A stretch of DNA of 8,872 nt from CAZCBJ01 sp964496705 (lineage in GTDB: Bacteria > Chloroflexota > Anaerolineae > Anaerolineales > Anaerolineaceae). Location of the stretch: positions 1 through 8,872 of the forward strand of contig CAZCBJ010000168.1 in NCBI GenBank assembly GCA_964496705.1. Direction: 5' to 3'. How positions within the stretch are numbered: the first letter of the stretch is position 1; every line of letters starts with the position of its first letter. Positions 1 to 5,882 of the stretch are shown piece by piece. A model generated the notes under the pieces. It was not told the DNA's origin and made no database searches. It worked only from the letters and a program-made list of their open reading frames with translations. The translations under genes and the position numbers were made by a program.

Positions 1-1
1 C

Positions 2-586
2 GCCTTTCATGAGGAATATATCCCGCTCAAGCTGCTGCGCAGCCACGTGCGCGCGCTGATCGAGGCGGGAATCCCGCGCCTGGCGTGGAACCCGGTCTTC
101 GCCGTCTCGCGCCAGGCCGACAACCGCTGGGACGCGCGCACGCGCCAGATCCTGGCGGAGCTGGCCGACCTGCCGGTGGAGGGCGGCGGCGGGGACAACG
201 ACATCCAACTGCTGCCGATGGGCGCGGCGCTGGACAACCTGGCCGAGTACCTGCCGCCCTGCCAGCCCTGCCCGCCTGGCACCTGCGGCGACATCCCCTA
301 CAGCGCGCCGCTGGACGAGATCACCTGTGTCACCGTTGAACCGGGCGGCAGCCTGTCGGTGTGCTTCGACTTCCATATTGGCAATATGAGCGGCGAGAAC
401 GCGGCGGAGATTTGCCGGCGCTACGACCCGCGCGCCGACCCGCTGAGCCGCCTGGTGCTGGAGGGCGGACCGCAGGCGCTGCTGGCTGAGGCTCAGCGCC
501 GCGGCATCCCGCCCGACCCGCGCGGTTATGCCTCGGCCTGCCAGATGTGCCGCGCGCTGCGCCACGCGCTGGGAATGGGTAAATGA
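2..586 (+). CDS. Radical SAM/SPASM-like protein, C-terminal fragment (5' end outside window)
   Basis: The frame is open from base 2, so the start codon and any N-terminal CxxxCxxC iron-sulfur motif lie upstream of the window; 194 residues remain. The first visible part (EEYIPLKLLRSHVRALIEAG, then a W-N-P-V-F strand) resembles the last helix-strand units of a radical SAM barrel. The C-terminal part is cysteine-rich: a CxxC and GTCGD around residues 90-98, then ITC, then VEPGGSLSVCFDFHIGN, which resembles the 'pdG.v.pC...iGN' pattern of SPASM-type auxiliary cluster domains, and a closing CQMC pair near the C-terminus. The stop overlaps the start of the nucleoside hydrolase by ATGA, which suggests translational coupling. 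The class call is a resemblance judged by eye. The substrate is unknown, and without the N-terminus the radical SAM assignment is only moderately secure. Confidence 0.6.
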   Translation, partial: AFHEEYIPLKLLRSHVRALIEAGIPRLAWNPVFAVSRQADNRWDARTRQILAELADLPVEGGGGDNDIQLLPMGAALDNLAEYLPPCQPCPPGTCGDIPYSAPLDEITCVTVEPGGSLSVCFDFHIGNMSGENAAEICRRYDPRADPLSRLVLEGGPQALLAEAQRRGIPPDPRGYASACQMCRALRHALGMGK

Positions 587-1518
587 ATAAAATCCCAATC
601 ATTATTGACGTGGATACGGGAACAGATGATGCGATCTGTATCGCCGCAGCGCTTTTGCATCCGGAGATCCTGGAGATCAAAGCGTTCACCAGCGTGTGCG
701 GGAATGTCACCGTTGACAAGACCAGCCAAAACACGCTCAATGTCGTTCGATTTCTGAGAAGCGGTATTCCTGTTGCGATTGGCGCAGAAAAACCGCTGGT
801 CAGGGAACTGCACCCGGCCATCAGCCACGGTCAGAGCGGGCTTGGTGATGTTGCCCTGCCTGCAGCGGAGCCGATTTTTCATCCAGAACCCGCCTGTGAG
901 CTGATTTTCCAGGAAGCCTGCAATGCCGGAGGAGAATTGCAAATTTTGGCTGTTGGCCCGCTGACCAACCTGGCGCTGTCAATCCAAAAATACCCGCAGG
1001 TCATTTCCCTGATCAAGCATATCACCGTCATGGGCGGTGGGTTATACGGGGGGAACATGACCATGACCAGTGAGTTTAATATCTACAATGACCCCGAGGC
1101 GGCAAAGATCGTTTTTCATTCAGGGATTCCGCTCAGCATGGTTGGGCTGGACGTGACTTTGAAGCCGAAACTCCCGGAAGCGGTGGTGGCGGCGATTGCG
1201 GAAATGGATACGCCCCACGGCATTTTGGTCAGCAAGATTTTTGATTTTATGAAGCGCAGAAAGGTGGAGATGGGGGGTGACGATCCCAATTTGCACGATG
1301 TGATCGCGCTGGCCGCGGTGGTTTGTCCGTCGATTTTAACTTTTACAAAATTCTATATGACGGTGGAAACCGAGGGCAGCATCACGCGCGGGATGACCGT
1401 GGCGGACTTCAACCGGGTTGAGGGCAAGGAAGAAAATGTTTGGGCCGCGACGGACATAGAGGTGGAAAATTTTTGGACCTGGTTTTTAGAGACGATCCAA
1501 AAAAGCGTGAATGCCTGA
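583..1518 (+). CDS. Nucleoside hydrolase (inosine/uridine-preferring family)
   Basis: 311 residues, the usual length for the family. It would hydrolyse the N-glycosidic bond of ribonucleosides to give free base and ribose in the cytoplasm, for salvage. The N-terminal motif IIIDVDTGTDDA places the calcium-binding aspartates at D11, D15 and D16. N41 follows in CGN, GPLTN lies at 125-129, EFNIYNDPEAA at 164-174 has the substrate-pocket N/D residues, GLDVT is at 188-192, and the late histidine-aspartate pair is NLHDVIAL (H238, D239). Nothing is truncated. The ATG is fixed by its ATGA overlap with the preceding stop. Codons use more A/T in third position than the genes on either side (for example TTT, AAA and ATT are common), which hints at acquisition by transfer. 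Purine versus pyrimidine preference (RihA/B/C type) cannot be decided from sequence alone. Confidence 0.93.
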   Translation: MNKIPIIIDVDTGTDDAICIAAALLHPEILEIKAFTSVCGNVTVDKTSQNTLNVVRFLRSGIPVAIGAEKPLVRELHPAISHGQSGLGDVALPAAEPIFHPEPACELIFQEACNAGGELQILAVGPLTNLALSIQKYPQVISLIKHITVMGGGLYGGNMTMTSEFNIYNDPEAAKIVFHSGIPLSMVGLDVTLKPKLPEAVVAAIAEMDTPHGILVSKIFDFMKRRKVEMGGDDPNLHDVIALAAVVCPSILTFTKFYMTVETEGSITRGMTVADFNRVEGKEENVWAATDIEVENFWTWFLETIQKSVNA

Positions 1519-1630
1519 GTACTCTGCCAATGAAGTTCGGCTAACATTGTAGAGGTGGGTCTGTTCCATTTCAAAAACCGTATTCATTTGCGGGATTTTT
1601 ATGGGCTTTCCTTGATCAGCCCAAAGTGTA
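1519..1630. other. Convergent intergenic region
   Basis: This stretch separates the ends of the nucleoside hydrolase (+) and the Mut7-C gene (-). It is AT-richer than the surroundings. The only structure seen is a weak pair, CTTGAT (1611-1616) with ATCAAG (1630-1635), without a U-tract on either side. No convincing terminator or gene is visible. Confidence 0.4.
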
Positions 1631-2404
1631 TCAAGCGGGTGCTGGACGCGACCCCGCCAACACTTCATCGACGAAGGCGCGCATGTGCGCGTGGTGCGAG
1701 CCCTGCCAGTACACCTGCCCGCAGCCCGGGCAGCGGTGGAAGTCGCGGTAGTACCGGCGGGTGTTGGGCGGCAATTGATCGCGCACTGACTCAAACGCGG
1801 CTTTCACCAGCAGCTCGTTGCAGCGCAGGCAGCGCTGGAAGGGGCGGCAGGCGCTGAACAGGTCGAAGCGCTGCAGCACCTCCACCACCTGGCGGCGCGG
1901 CGCGCTCTGGCGCACGCAGTAAGCGTGGGTGACCGTCCTGCGCTTGAGCAGCCCACGGTCGCGGGTGAGCAGGATGCGCCCCTGCTGGCTGGAGATGTCG
2001 GCCAACTGCTCGTCGCGGTAGTCGTTGCGGTACAGGCTGTCGAAGCCGAACATGCGCAGATAGACCGCCAACCGCCCCAGGTGGGTGTCCAGCACAAAGC
2101 GCGGCTGGCGCAGCGGCTGGGGGCGCAGGCGGGCGGGCGCAGGGTTATCCAGCGCGGAAAGGTCCAGAGCCTCGAAGACGGGATACACGCTGGCGCGGTC
2201 GCCGTCCTGCAATTGATAATCGAAGCCCACCGGCTGCCCGTTGACCAGGATCAGGTCCACTTCAGTGTGCGGCACGCCCTGCGCTTCGATCAGGTGCTTG
2301 ACCGTGGTGCCGGGGTTGAAGGGGCAGGCGAAGTCAGCCTGGCGCCGGGCGGGGGGCAGCAGGTCGTTCAACTCGGCGTAAAAACGCAGCCAGGCGTGGG
2401 GCAT
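1631..2404 (-). CDS. Mut7-C RNase domain protein with N-terminal ubiquitin-like domain
   Basis: 257 residues in two parts. Residues about 1-80 match the Mut7-C ubiquitin-like domain (FYAELNDLLP, then DLILVNGQPVGFDYQLQDGDRASVYPVFE), a beta-grasp fold like MoaD/ThiS but without a terminal GG. Residues about 100-250 match the Mut7-C (DUF82) domain, a PIN-like nuclease: RFVLDTHLGRLAVYLRMFGFD with D106, ILLTRDRGLL with D149, and a zinc ribbon made of CLRC (192-195) and CPGC (225-228). The family is predicted to be an RNase; its substrate is not established as far as I know. The ATG is 7 bases after the stop of the upstream acetyltransferase gene, with GAGG (complement of 2410-2413) as a ribosome site overlapping that stop. 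The two genes therefore form one transcription unit. Family assignment is firm; the biological role is open. Confidence 0.9.
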   Translation of the reverse strand: MPHAWLRFYAELNDLLPPARRQADFACPFNPGTTVKHLIEAQGVPHTEVDLILVNGQPVGFDYQLQDGDRASVYPVFEALDLSALDNPAPARLRPQPLRQPRFVLDTHLGRLAVYLRMFGFDSLYRNDYRDEQLADISSQQGRILLTRDRGLLKRRTVTHAYCVRQSAPRRQVVEVLQRFDLFSACRPFQRCLRCNELLVKAAFESVRDQLPPNTRRYYRDFHRCPGCGQVYWQGSHHAHMRAFVDEVLAGSRPAPA

Positions 2405-2411
2405 GCCGGCC

Positions 2412-3062
2412 TCAGGGCAGCGCGCGGGCGTAGCAGCGCATTTCGAGCGGCTCGCTGACCAGGTGGGCGTACATGTCCGAGCGGCGCGCCCCCACCAGCC
2501 GGAAGCCCATGCGCTCGTAGAGCTGGCAGGCGGCCACGTTCAGGCTGGTGGTGCCCAGGTGCACACCCGGCACGCCCAGCCCGCGCAGCTGGTCGAGGTA
2601 GGCCTCCATCAGCCGCCGCCCCAGCCCGAAGCCGCGCCAGGCCGCGTTGAGGTTGATGTGCAGGTGGGCGGGGTACAACTGCAGGTCGGCGGAGGGGAAT
2701 TCGCGCTTGCGCGCGGCGCGGCCAGCCGCGGCGATGTAGCCGCGCGCCTTCGGGCCGATGCGGTAGCGCCCGGTGAGGGCGCGCCAGGCCACCCGCGGGA
2801 TCACCTGGCGGGAGGTGACGCGCTCCTGGCGGCGGGTGTCGGCGGCGCCGGTCAGAAAACCCACTACGGCATCCTCAGCGCAGGCCACCCAGGCGTGTTC
2901 GGGCTCGTGATCGGTGTAGTAGGCGTAGAACGCATCCAGAAAGAGATTGCGGTCTTCCATGTAGGCTTCGATCGGCGCGCCGAAGAAGGCCGTGTCGGCA
3001 GCGATCTTGAACAGCGCAGCGCGGTCGGTGGGCTGAAAAGGACGGACGGAGAAGGATGTCAT
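2412..3062 (-). CDS. GNAT family N-acetyltransferase
   Basis: 216 residues. It begins with the usual GNAT opening (MTSFSVRPFQPTDRAALFKI) and carries the acetyl-CoA-binding motif A at about 138-160: LNAAWRGFGLGRRLMEAYLDQL, where R143-G-F-G-L-G fits (Q/R)xxGx(G/A). Motif B follows as LNVAACQLYERMGF at about 174-187, with N175 and the YERMGF turn. This is a long form with an extra segment (about 75-130) before motif A. That segment, together with the HLHINL strand, resembles a GNAT subgroup I cannot name with certainty. The substrate is unknown. It is first in the operon with the Mut7-C gene. The start at 3062 is supported by the motif position, but the ribosome site (GAGGGC about 10 bases upstream) is weak. 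Confidence 0.85.
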   Translation of the reverse strand: MTSFSVRPFQPTDRAALFKIAADTAFFGAPIEAYMEDRNLFLDAFYAYYTDHEPEHAWVACAEDAVVGFLTGAADTRRQERVTSRQVIPRVAWRALTGRYRIGPKARGYIAAAGRAARKREFPSADLQLYPAHLHINLNAAWRGFGLGRRLMEAYLDQLRGLGVPGVHLGTTSLNVAACQLYERMGFRLVGARRSDMYAHLVSEPLEMRCYARALP

Positions 3063-3115
3063 CGCAAAATGCCCTCGTTCCAGATGAATGGGAATTCTTT
3101 ACCGCAGCGGGATTT

Positions 3116-3136
3116 GGCTTGATTATATACCAAGCC
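3116..3136 (-). promoter_or_regulatory. Probable extended -10 promoter inside a palindrome, for the GNAT/Mut7-C operon
   Basis: On the - strand the sequence TTGGTATATAATC contains TATAAT (complement of 3122-3127). The same 11-mer TGGTATATAAT occurs before the ybaK-like gene. The -10 is flanked by perfect 6-base inverted arms GGCTTG (3116-3121) and CAAGCC (3131-3136), a possible operator. No good -35 is seen. It would give a leader of about 50 bases before the start at 3062. Confidence 0.5.
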
Positions 3137-3165
3137 CCCAGGACGCATCCTCGCACCTTCCCTCG

Positions 3166-3251
3166 CCCACGAATAAATTCGCGGGCTATTCCCCCTCAAA
3201 CCCACTTGAAGTGGGTTTGGACGATCCCAGTCTGGGAATTTATTCCCAGAC
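3166..3251. repeat. REP-like composite repeat, unit A (three hairpins)
   Basis: Three palindromes lie in series. Hairpin 1 is 3166-3185, with arms CCCACGAAT and ATTCGCGGG. Hairpin 2 is 3198-3218, with perfect arms AAACCCACTT and AAGTGGGTTT around one G. Hairpin 3 is 3230-3251, with perfect 10-base arms GTCTGGGAAT and ATTCCCAGAC. On the - strand, hairpin 1 is preceded by ATAG (3186-3189), which resembles the GTAG foot of REP elements. The unit lies between the transposase stop (3279) and the GNAT operon promoter, and could also end transcription. Confidence 0.85.
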
Positions 3252-3278
3252 CTTCCTCGAATAGCATTCATCCCCAGC

Positions 3279-3746
3279 CTAGAACAACCAGTCATTGACC
3301 TCATAGACCGCAAGCCCCTCATGGACAGAATTGCTTGAAGCTGATCGCGCGCCTTCCGTTTCTTCTTCCCATCGCTCAAGCCATGCAAGCGTGGTCTGGC
3401 TCTCGTGATGGTGCTTTTGCCTTTCGACATACCCGATCGCATCTGGCAGATGCCGGGACCCCACGCTCAGCGCCCCGTACCCGCGCTGCCAGGATAATCC
3501 CTCGAAGTCATGGGAACTGGAACCTTTGAGCCTTTTGACCGCTTGAGCGACCGACACCGCCGGGGGAATGCTGACAATAAGATGAATGTGATCAAACCAG
3601 CCATTGATTGCCAGGATCGAACAGGGAATCTCGCGCGACTTATTTTGCAAAAATGGGAAGAGGTGGTCTTCGAGTTCCCGGTCAATTAGCTCCTGGCGGT
3701 ATTTGGTCGCCCACACCAGGTGGTAATACAGCCGGTAAAAGGTCAT
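3279..3746 (-). CDS. REP-associated tyrosine transposase (Y1, IS200/IS605-like HUH enzyme)
   Basis: 155 residues, a complete single-domain Y1 transposase (Transposase_17 family). The N-terminus YRLYYHLVWATKYR is typical of IS200-type enzymes. The metal-binding HUH motif is H53-I-H55 in NGWFDHIHLIVSIP, with WF replacing the more usual MP. WQRGYGALSV lies at 86-95, and the catalytic tyrosine is Y106 in Y-V-E-R-Q, fitting the YxxxQ helix (Q110), followed by HHH. All catalytic residues are present, so it may be active. It would nick and rejoin single-stranded DNA at hairpins. The start has a strong GGAGGT ribosome site (complement of 3751-3756) four bases upstream. There is no TnpB/IscB partner. 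Composite palindromes lie on both sides in direct orientation (units A and B), which is the arrangement expected for a REP-mobilising enzyme. An ordinary IS200 element is the main alternative. Confidence 0.88.
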   Translation of the reverse strand: MTFYRLYYHLVWATKYRQELIDRELEDHLFPFLQNKSREIPCSILAINGWFDHIHLIVSIPPAVSVAQAVKRLKGSSSHDFEGLSWQRGYGALSVGSRHLPDAIGYVERQKHHHESQTTLAWLERWEEETEGARSASSNSVHEGLAVYEVNDWLF

Positions 3747-3787
3747 AAAAACCTCCAGATAAAAAGGAATGAATTAATTTTAGCAGA

Positions 3788-3919
3788 CCCGCGAATTCAT
3801 TCGCGGGCTATTCCCCCTCAAACTTCAAGTGGCTTTGGATGAACCCAGCCTGGGGAATCATTCCCAGGCAAAAACCATTTATGTTGACGGCGGTTGGGTG
3901 GGAGATGGCTTCAGCCGCC
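3788..3919. repeat. REP-like composite repeat, unit B (degenerate)
   Basis: Hairpin 1 (3788-3807) is a perfect 9-base palindrome, CCCGCGAAT/ATTCGCGGG, with a TC loop; on the - strand it is preceded by ATAG (3808-3811). Hairpin 2 is degraded: AAAC has lost CCCA and the right arm has one change (about 3820-3837). Hairpin 3 (3849-3868) has an extra G in its left arm. The tail runs through TTGACG and GAGATGGCTTCAGCCGCC up to the N gap, matching the segment that precedes unit D. Confidence 0.8.
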
Positions 3920-3920
3920 C

Positions 3921-4020
3921 NNNNNNNNNNNNNNNNNNNNNNNNNNNNNNNNNNNNNNNNNNNNNNNNNNNNNNNNNNNNNNNNNNNNNNNNNNNNNNNN
4001 NNNNNNNNNNNNNNNNNNNN
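3921..4020. other. Assembly gap (100 N)
   Basis: A run of exactly 100 N. It begins after the GATGGCTTCAGCCGCCC tail of one repeat unit and ends inside hairpin 1 of the next, so an unresolved repeat copy or copies probably caused it. The true length is unknown. Confidence 0.95.
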
Positions 4021-4187
4021 ACGAATGAATTCGCGGGCTACCCCCCTCAAACCCACTTCAAGTGGGTTTGCACGAACTCAGCCTGGGAATTCATTCCCAG
4101 GAAAAATCGTTTAGGTTGACACGATTGGATATCCACGCCGCGCGGAAATCTTCCGGGCGAGTGGTTGAGAGATGGCTTCAGCCGCCC
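4021..4187. repeat. REP-like composite repeat, unit C with its spacer
   Basis: The first arm of hairpin 1 is cut by the gap. On the - strand GTAG (4038-4041) abuts hairpin 1. Hairpin 2 is at about 4049-4069 and hairpin 3 at 4082-4101 (arms CCTGGGAAT/ATTCCCAGG, TC loop). Positions 4021-4130 match 4188-4297 with one difference (A at 4076, G at 4243). A spacer of 57 bases follows, ending in GAGATGGCTTCAGCCGCCC. Confidence 0.88.
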
Positions 4188-4297
4188 ACGAATGAATTCG
4201 CGGGCTACCCCCCTCAAACCCACTTCAAGTGGGTTTGCACGAGCTCAGCCTGGGAATTCATTCCCAGGAAAAATCGTTTAGGTTGACACGATTGGAT
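4185..4297. repeat. REP-like composite repeat, unit D
   Basis: A complete unit. Hairpin 1 is 4185-4204 (CCCACGAAT/ATTCGCGGG, one mismatch), with GTAG on the - strand at 4205-4208. Hairpin 2 is 4216-4236 (perfect, 10-base arms). Hairpin 3 is 4249-4268. It ends with TTTAGGTTGACACGATTGGAT, directly before the mtaB promoter region. Confidence 0.88.
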
Positions 4298-4320
4298 GCG
4301 AACCCTGCGGGAGGGTAAGT

Positions 4321-4349
4321 TTGACGAGCCGATTGGGCTGTGATAGGAT
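4321..4349 (+). promoter_or_regulatory. Probable sigma-70-type promoter of the mtaB homologue
   Basis: TTGACG (4321-4326), a 17-base spacer, then TAGGAT (4344-4349) with TG at 4341-4342 (extended -10). GGATATAT is directly repeated at 4346-4353 and 4355-4362, spanning the -10 and the likely start site. The predicted leader is about 40 bases, with AAGGAG at 4386-4391, six bases before the ATG. Confidence 0.65.
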
Positions 4350-4397
4350 ATATCGGATATATTTTGTGCGATTTTTAATTTCACAAAGGAGCAATTC

Positions 4398-5780
4398 ATG
4401 AAATCGTTCACTTCGCTGGCGGTCAACAACCTCGACCAGTTCCTCTACGGGCGCAGCCCGCAGCCCATCCGGCTCAAAAATGGGCTGGTCATCGGCGGCG
4501 GCGAGGTGTATCCCGAATTAAATTTCACCCTGCACAACATGGTCATCGACGCGGATACAATGCAGACGGTGCGCGACGAGTACACGCAGATGATCACCGG
4601 CGCCTGCACCCGTGCGGTGGAGCTGCATGCGCCGGGGCTGGTGGTGGAATTTGAGCTGCTGCCCGATCTGACCCTGGTGCCGGAGTGGGGCGCTGAGATC
4701 ACCCGCATCCTGCGCGGGGCGCTGGACGAGGCCCAGAGCCGGCGCGGGCTGAAGACCGCGCTGCGCGTGACACCCAACGACATCCGCGAGTTCGCCCGCC
4801 CGCCGCTGATGCGCCGGGGACAGTACGTGGAGAAAATGTTCCGCAGCTTTGAGTTGTGCGCGCAGGCCGGCGCCGATTTCCTGGCGATTGAATCCACCGG
4901 CGGCAAGGAGCTGCACGACGAGGCGATCTTGAACGGCGACCTGCCGCTGGCGGTGTTCGCGCTGGGCGTGCTGGGTGCGCGCGATATGACCTACCTTTGG
5001 CAGCGCATCGTCGCCATCGCGGGACAGCACGGCGTGATCCCTTCCGGCGATTCGGCCTGCGGCTTCGCCAACACCGCCATGGTGCTGGCCGAGCAGCGCT
5101 TCATCCCGCGCGTGTGGGCCGCAGCGATCCGCGTCATCGCCGTGGTGCGCAGCCTGGTGGCCTTTGAGCAGGGCGCGCTGGGACCCAACAAGGACTGCGC
5201 CTACGAGGGCCCGTACATCAAAGCCATCACCGGCTGTCCGATCGCGCTGGAAGGCGCCGAGGCGGCCTGCGCCCACCTTTCGCCCATCGGCAACATCGCC
5301 AAGGCCACCCCCGACCTGTGGAGCAACGAGTCGGTGCAGAACGTCAAGCTGCTGGGGGCGATGGCGCCCACCGTTTCGCTGGAGCAATTGGTCTATGCCA
5401 CGCGCCTGATGAACGTGGCCTCGGCGCGCGGCGACGAAGCGGCGCGCACCCTGCGTGATTGGTGGGTGGAATCAGACGCGCACCTCGACCCGCAGGCTTA
5501 CGTGCTGCGCCCCGACGTGGTGCTGGCAATCGCCGGCGAGCTGGTGAGCGAGCCGGGCGCCTATCTGCGCACGCGGCGGGCAGCGCTGGCGGTTCTGGCG
5601 CACCTGCGCCAGGCCCATGCCGCGGGACAGTTCAGTCTGTCGAAGATGGAGCTGCGCTGGCTGGAGCGGCTCTCTTCCCAGGCGGACGAGCTGCCGCTGG
5701 ACGAGGATGAGTTCATCGCCAGCCAGGCTGCCCGGGTGGACCGCAGCAAGGTGGACCTGGCGGAATATGGAATCGGATAA
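4398..5780 (+). CDS. mtaB: Methanol:corrinoid methyltransferase homologue (MtaB family)
   Basis: 460 residues, full length for MtaB. In methanogens and acetogens MtaB moves the methyl group of methanol onto the corrinoid protein MtaC. The match runs along the whole protein by comparison with the Methanosarcina enzyme as I recall it: GLVIGGGEVYPELNF near the N-terminus, the WGAE motif (97-100), GLKTALRVTPNDIRE, and the three zinc ligands, E165 in AIESTGGKE, C221 in SGDSACGFANTAM and C267 in GPNKDCAYEGPYIKAITG. CAHLSPIGNI, LWSNESVQNV and the ending LAEYGIG also fit. The ATG has a good AAGGAG ribosome site. No mtaC-, mtaA- or activase-like gene lies in the window, so a partner must be encoded elsewhere. 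Bacterial homologues may use other methyl donors; methanol is the family default, not something the sequence proves. Confidence 0.9.
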   Translation: MKSFTSLAVNNLDQFLYGRSPQPIRLKNGLVIGGGEVYPELNFTLHNMVIDADTMQTVRDEYTQMITGACTRAVELHAPGLVVEFELLPDLTLVPEWGAEITRILRGALDEAQSRRGLKTALRVTPNDIREFARPPLMRRGQYVEKMFRSFELCAQAGADFLAIESTGGKELHDEAILNGDLPLAVFALGVLGARDMTYLWQRIVAIAGQHGVIPSGDSACGFANTAMVLAEQRFIPRVWAAAIRVIAVVRSLVAFEQGALGPNKDCAYEGPYIKAITGCPIALEGAEAACAHLSPIGNIAKATPDLWSNESVQNVKLLGAMAPTVSLEQLVYATRLMNVASARGDEAARTLRDWWVESDAHLDPQAYVLRPDVVLAIAGELVSEPGAYLRTRRAALAVLAHLRQAHAAGQFSLSKMELRWLERLSSQADELPLDEDEFIASQAARVDRSKVDLAEYGIG

Positions 5781-5789
5781 GATTTTTAA

Positions 5790-5864
5790 GCCCTCACCCC
5801 TTGCCCCTCTGCCACAGGCTTGCTTCGCGATCCAGCTGGCGGGAGAGGGCTTGGGGGGGAGGGC
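5790..5864. repeat. Imperfect long palindrome (CCCTCACCCC type), possible terminator of the mtaB unit
   Basis: A 21-base left arm beginning GCCCTCACCCC (5790-5810) pairs imperfectly with a right arm ending GGGGGAGGGC (5844-5864), around a 33-base loop. It resembles dispersed intergenic palindromes of the 'CCCTCACCCC...GGGGTGAGGG' kind. A short T-run follows (ATTTTC), so it may slow or end transcription 10 bases after the mtaB stop. Terminator function is a guess. Confidence 0.5.
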
Positions 5865-5882
5865 ATTTTCACCCGGAATCGT

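Larger units (their letters stand above)
3747..4397. other. Gene-free region made of REP-like repeats, an assembly gap and the mtaB leader
   Basis: No believable gene lies here; the short open frames simply run through the repeats. It contains the transposase upstream region, repeat units B, C and D, 100 N bases, and from about 4298 the promoter and leader of the mtaB homologue. Confidence 0.8.

Noticed and set aside
1925..3122. Long + strand open frames opposite the Mut7-C and GNAT genes
   Set aside because: They are shadows of two genes with clear family motifs on the - strand.
3279..3746. Complete IS605-type element with an accessory TnpB
   Set aside because: No TnpB/IscB-like frame flanks the Y1 gene; the surrounding sequence is REP-like repeats.
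4062..4286. 74-residue + strand frame across repeat units C and D
   Set aside because: It encodes the same repeated peptide twice because it simply reads through the DNA repeats; it has no ribosome site.
3788..4297. CRISPR array
   Set aside because: Units are long (about 110 of 167 bases repeated), palindromic and few, the intervening spacer is itself partly shared between units, and no cas genes are present.
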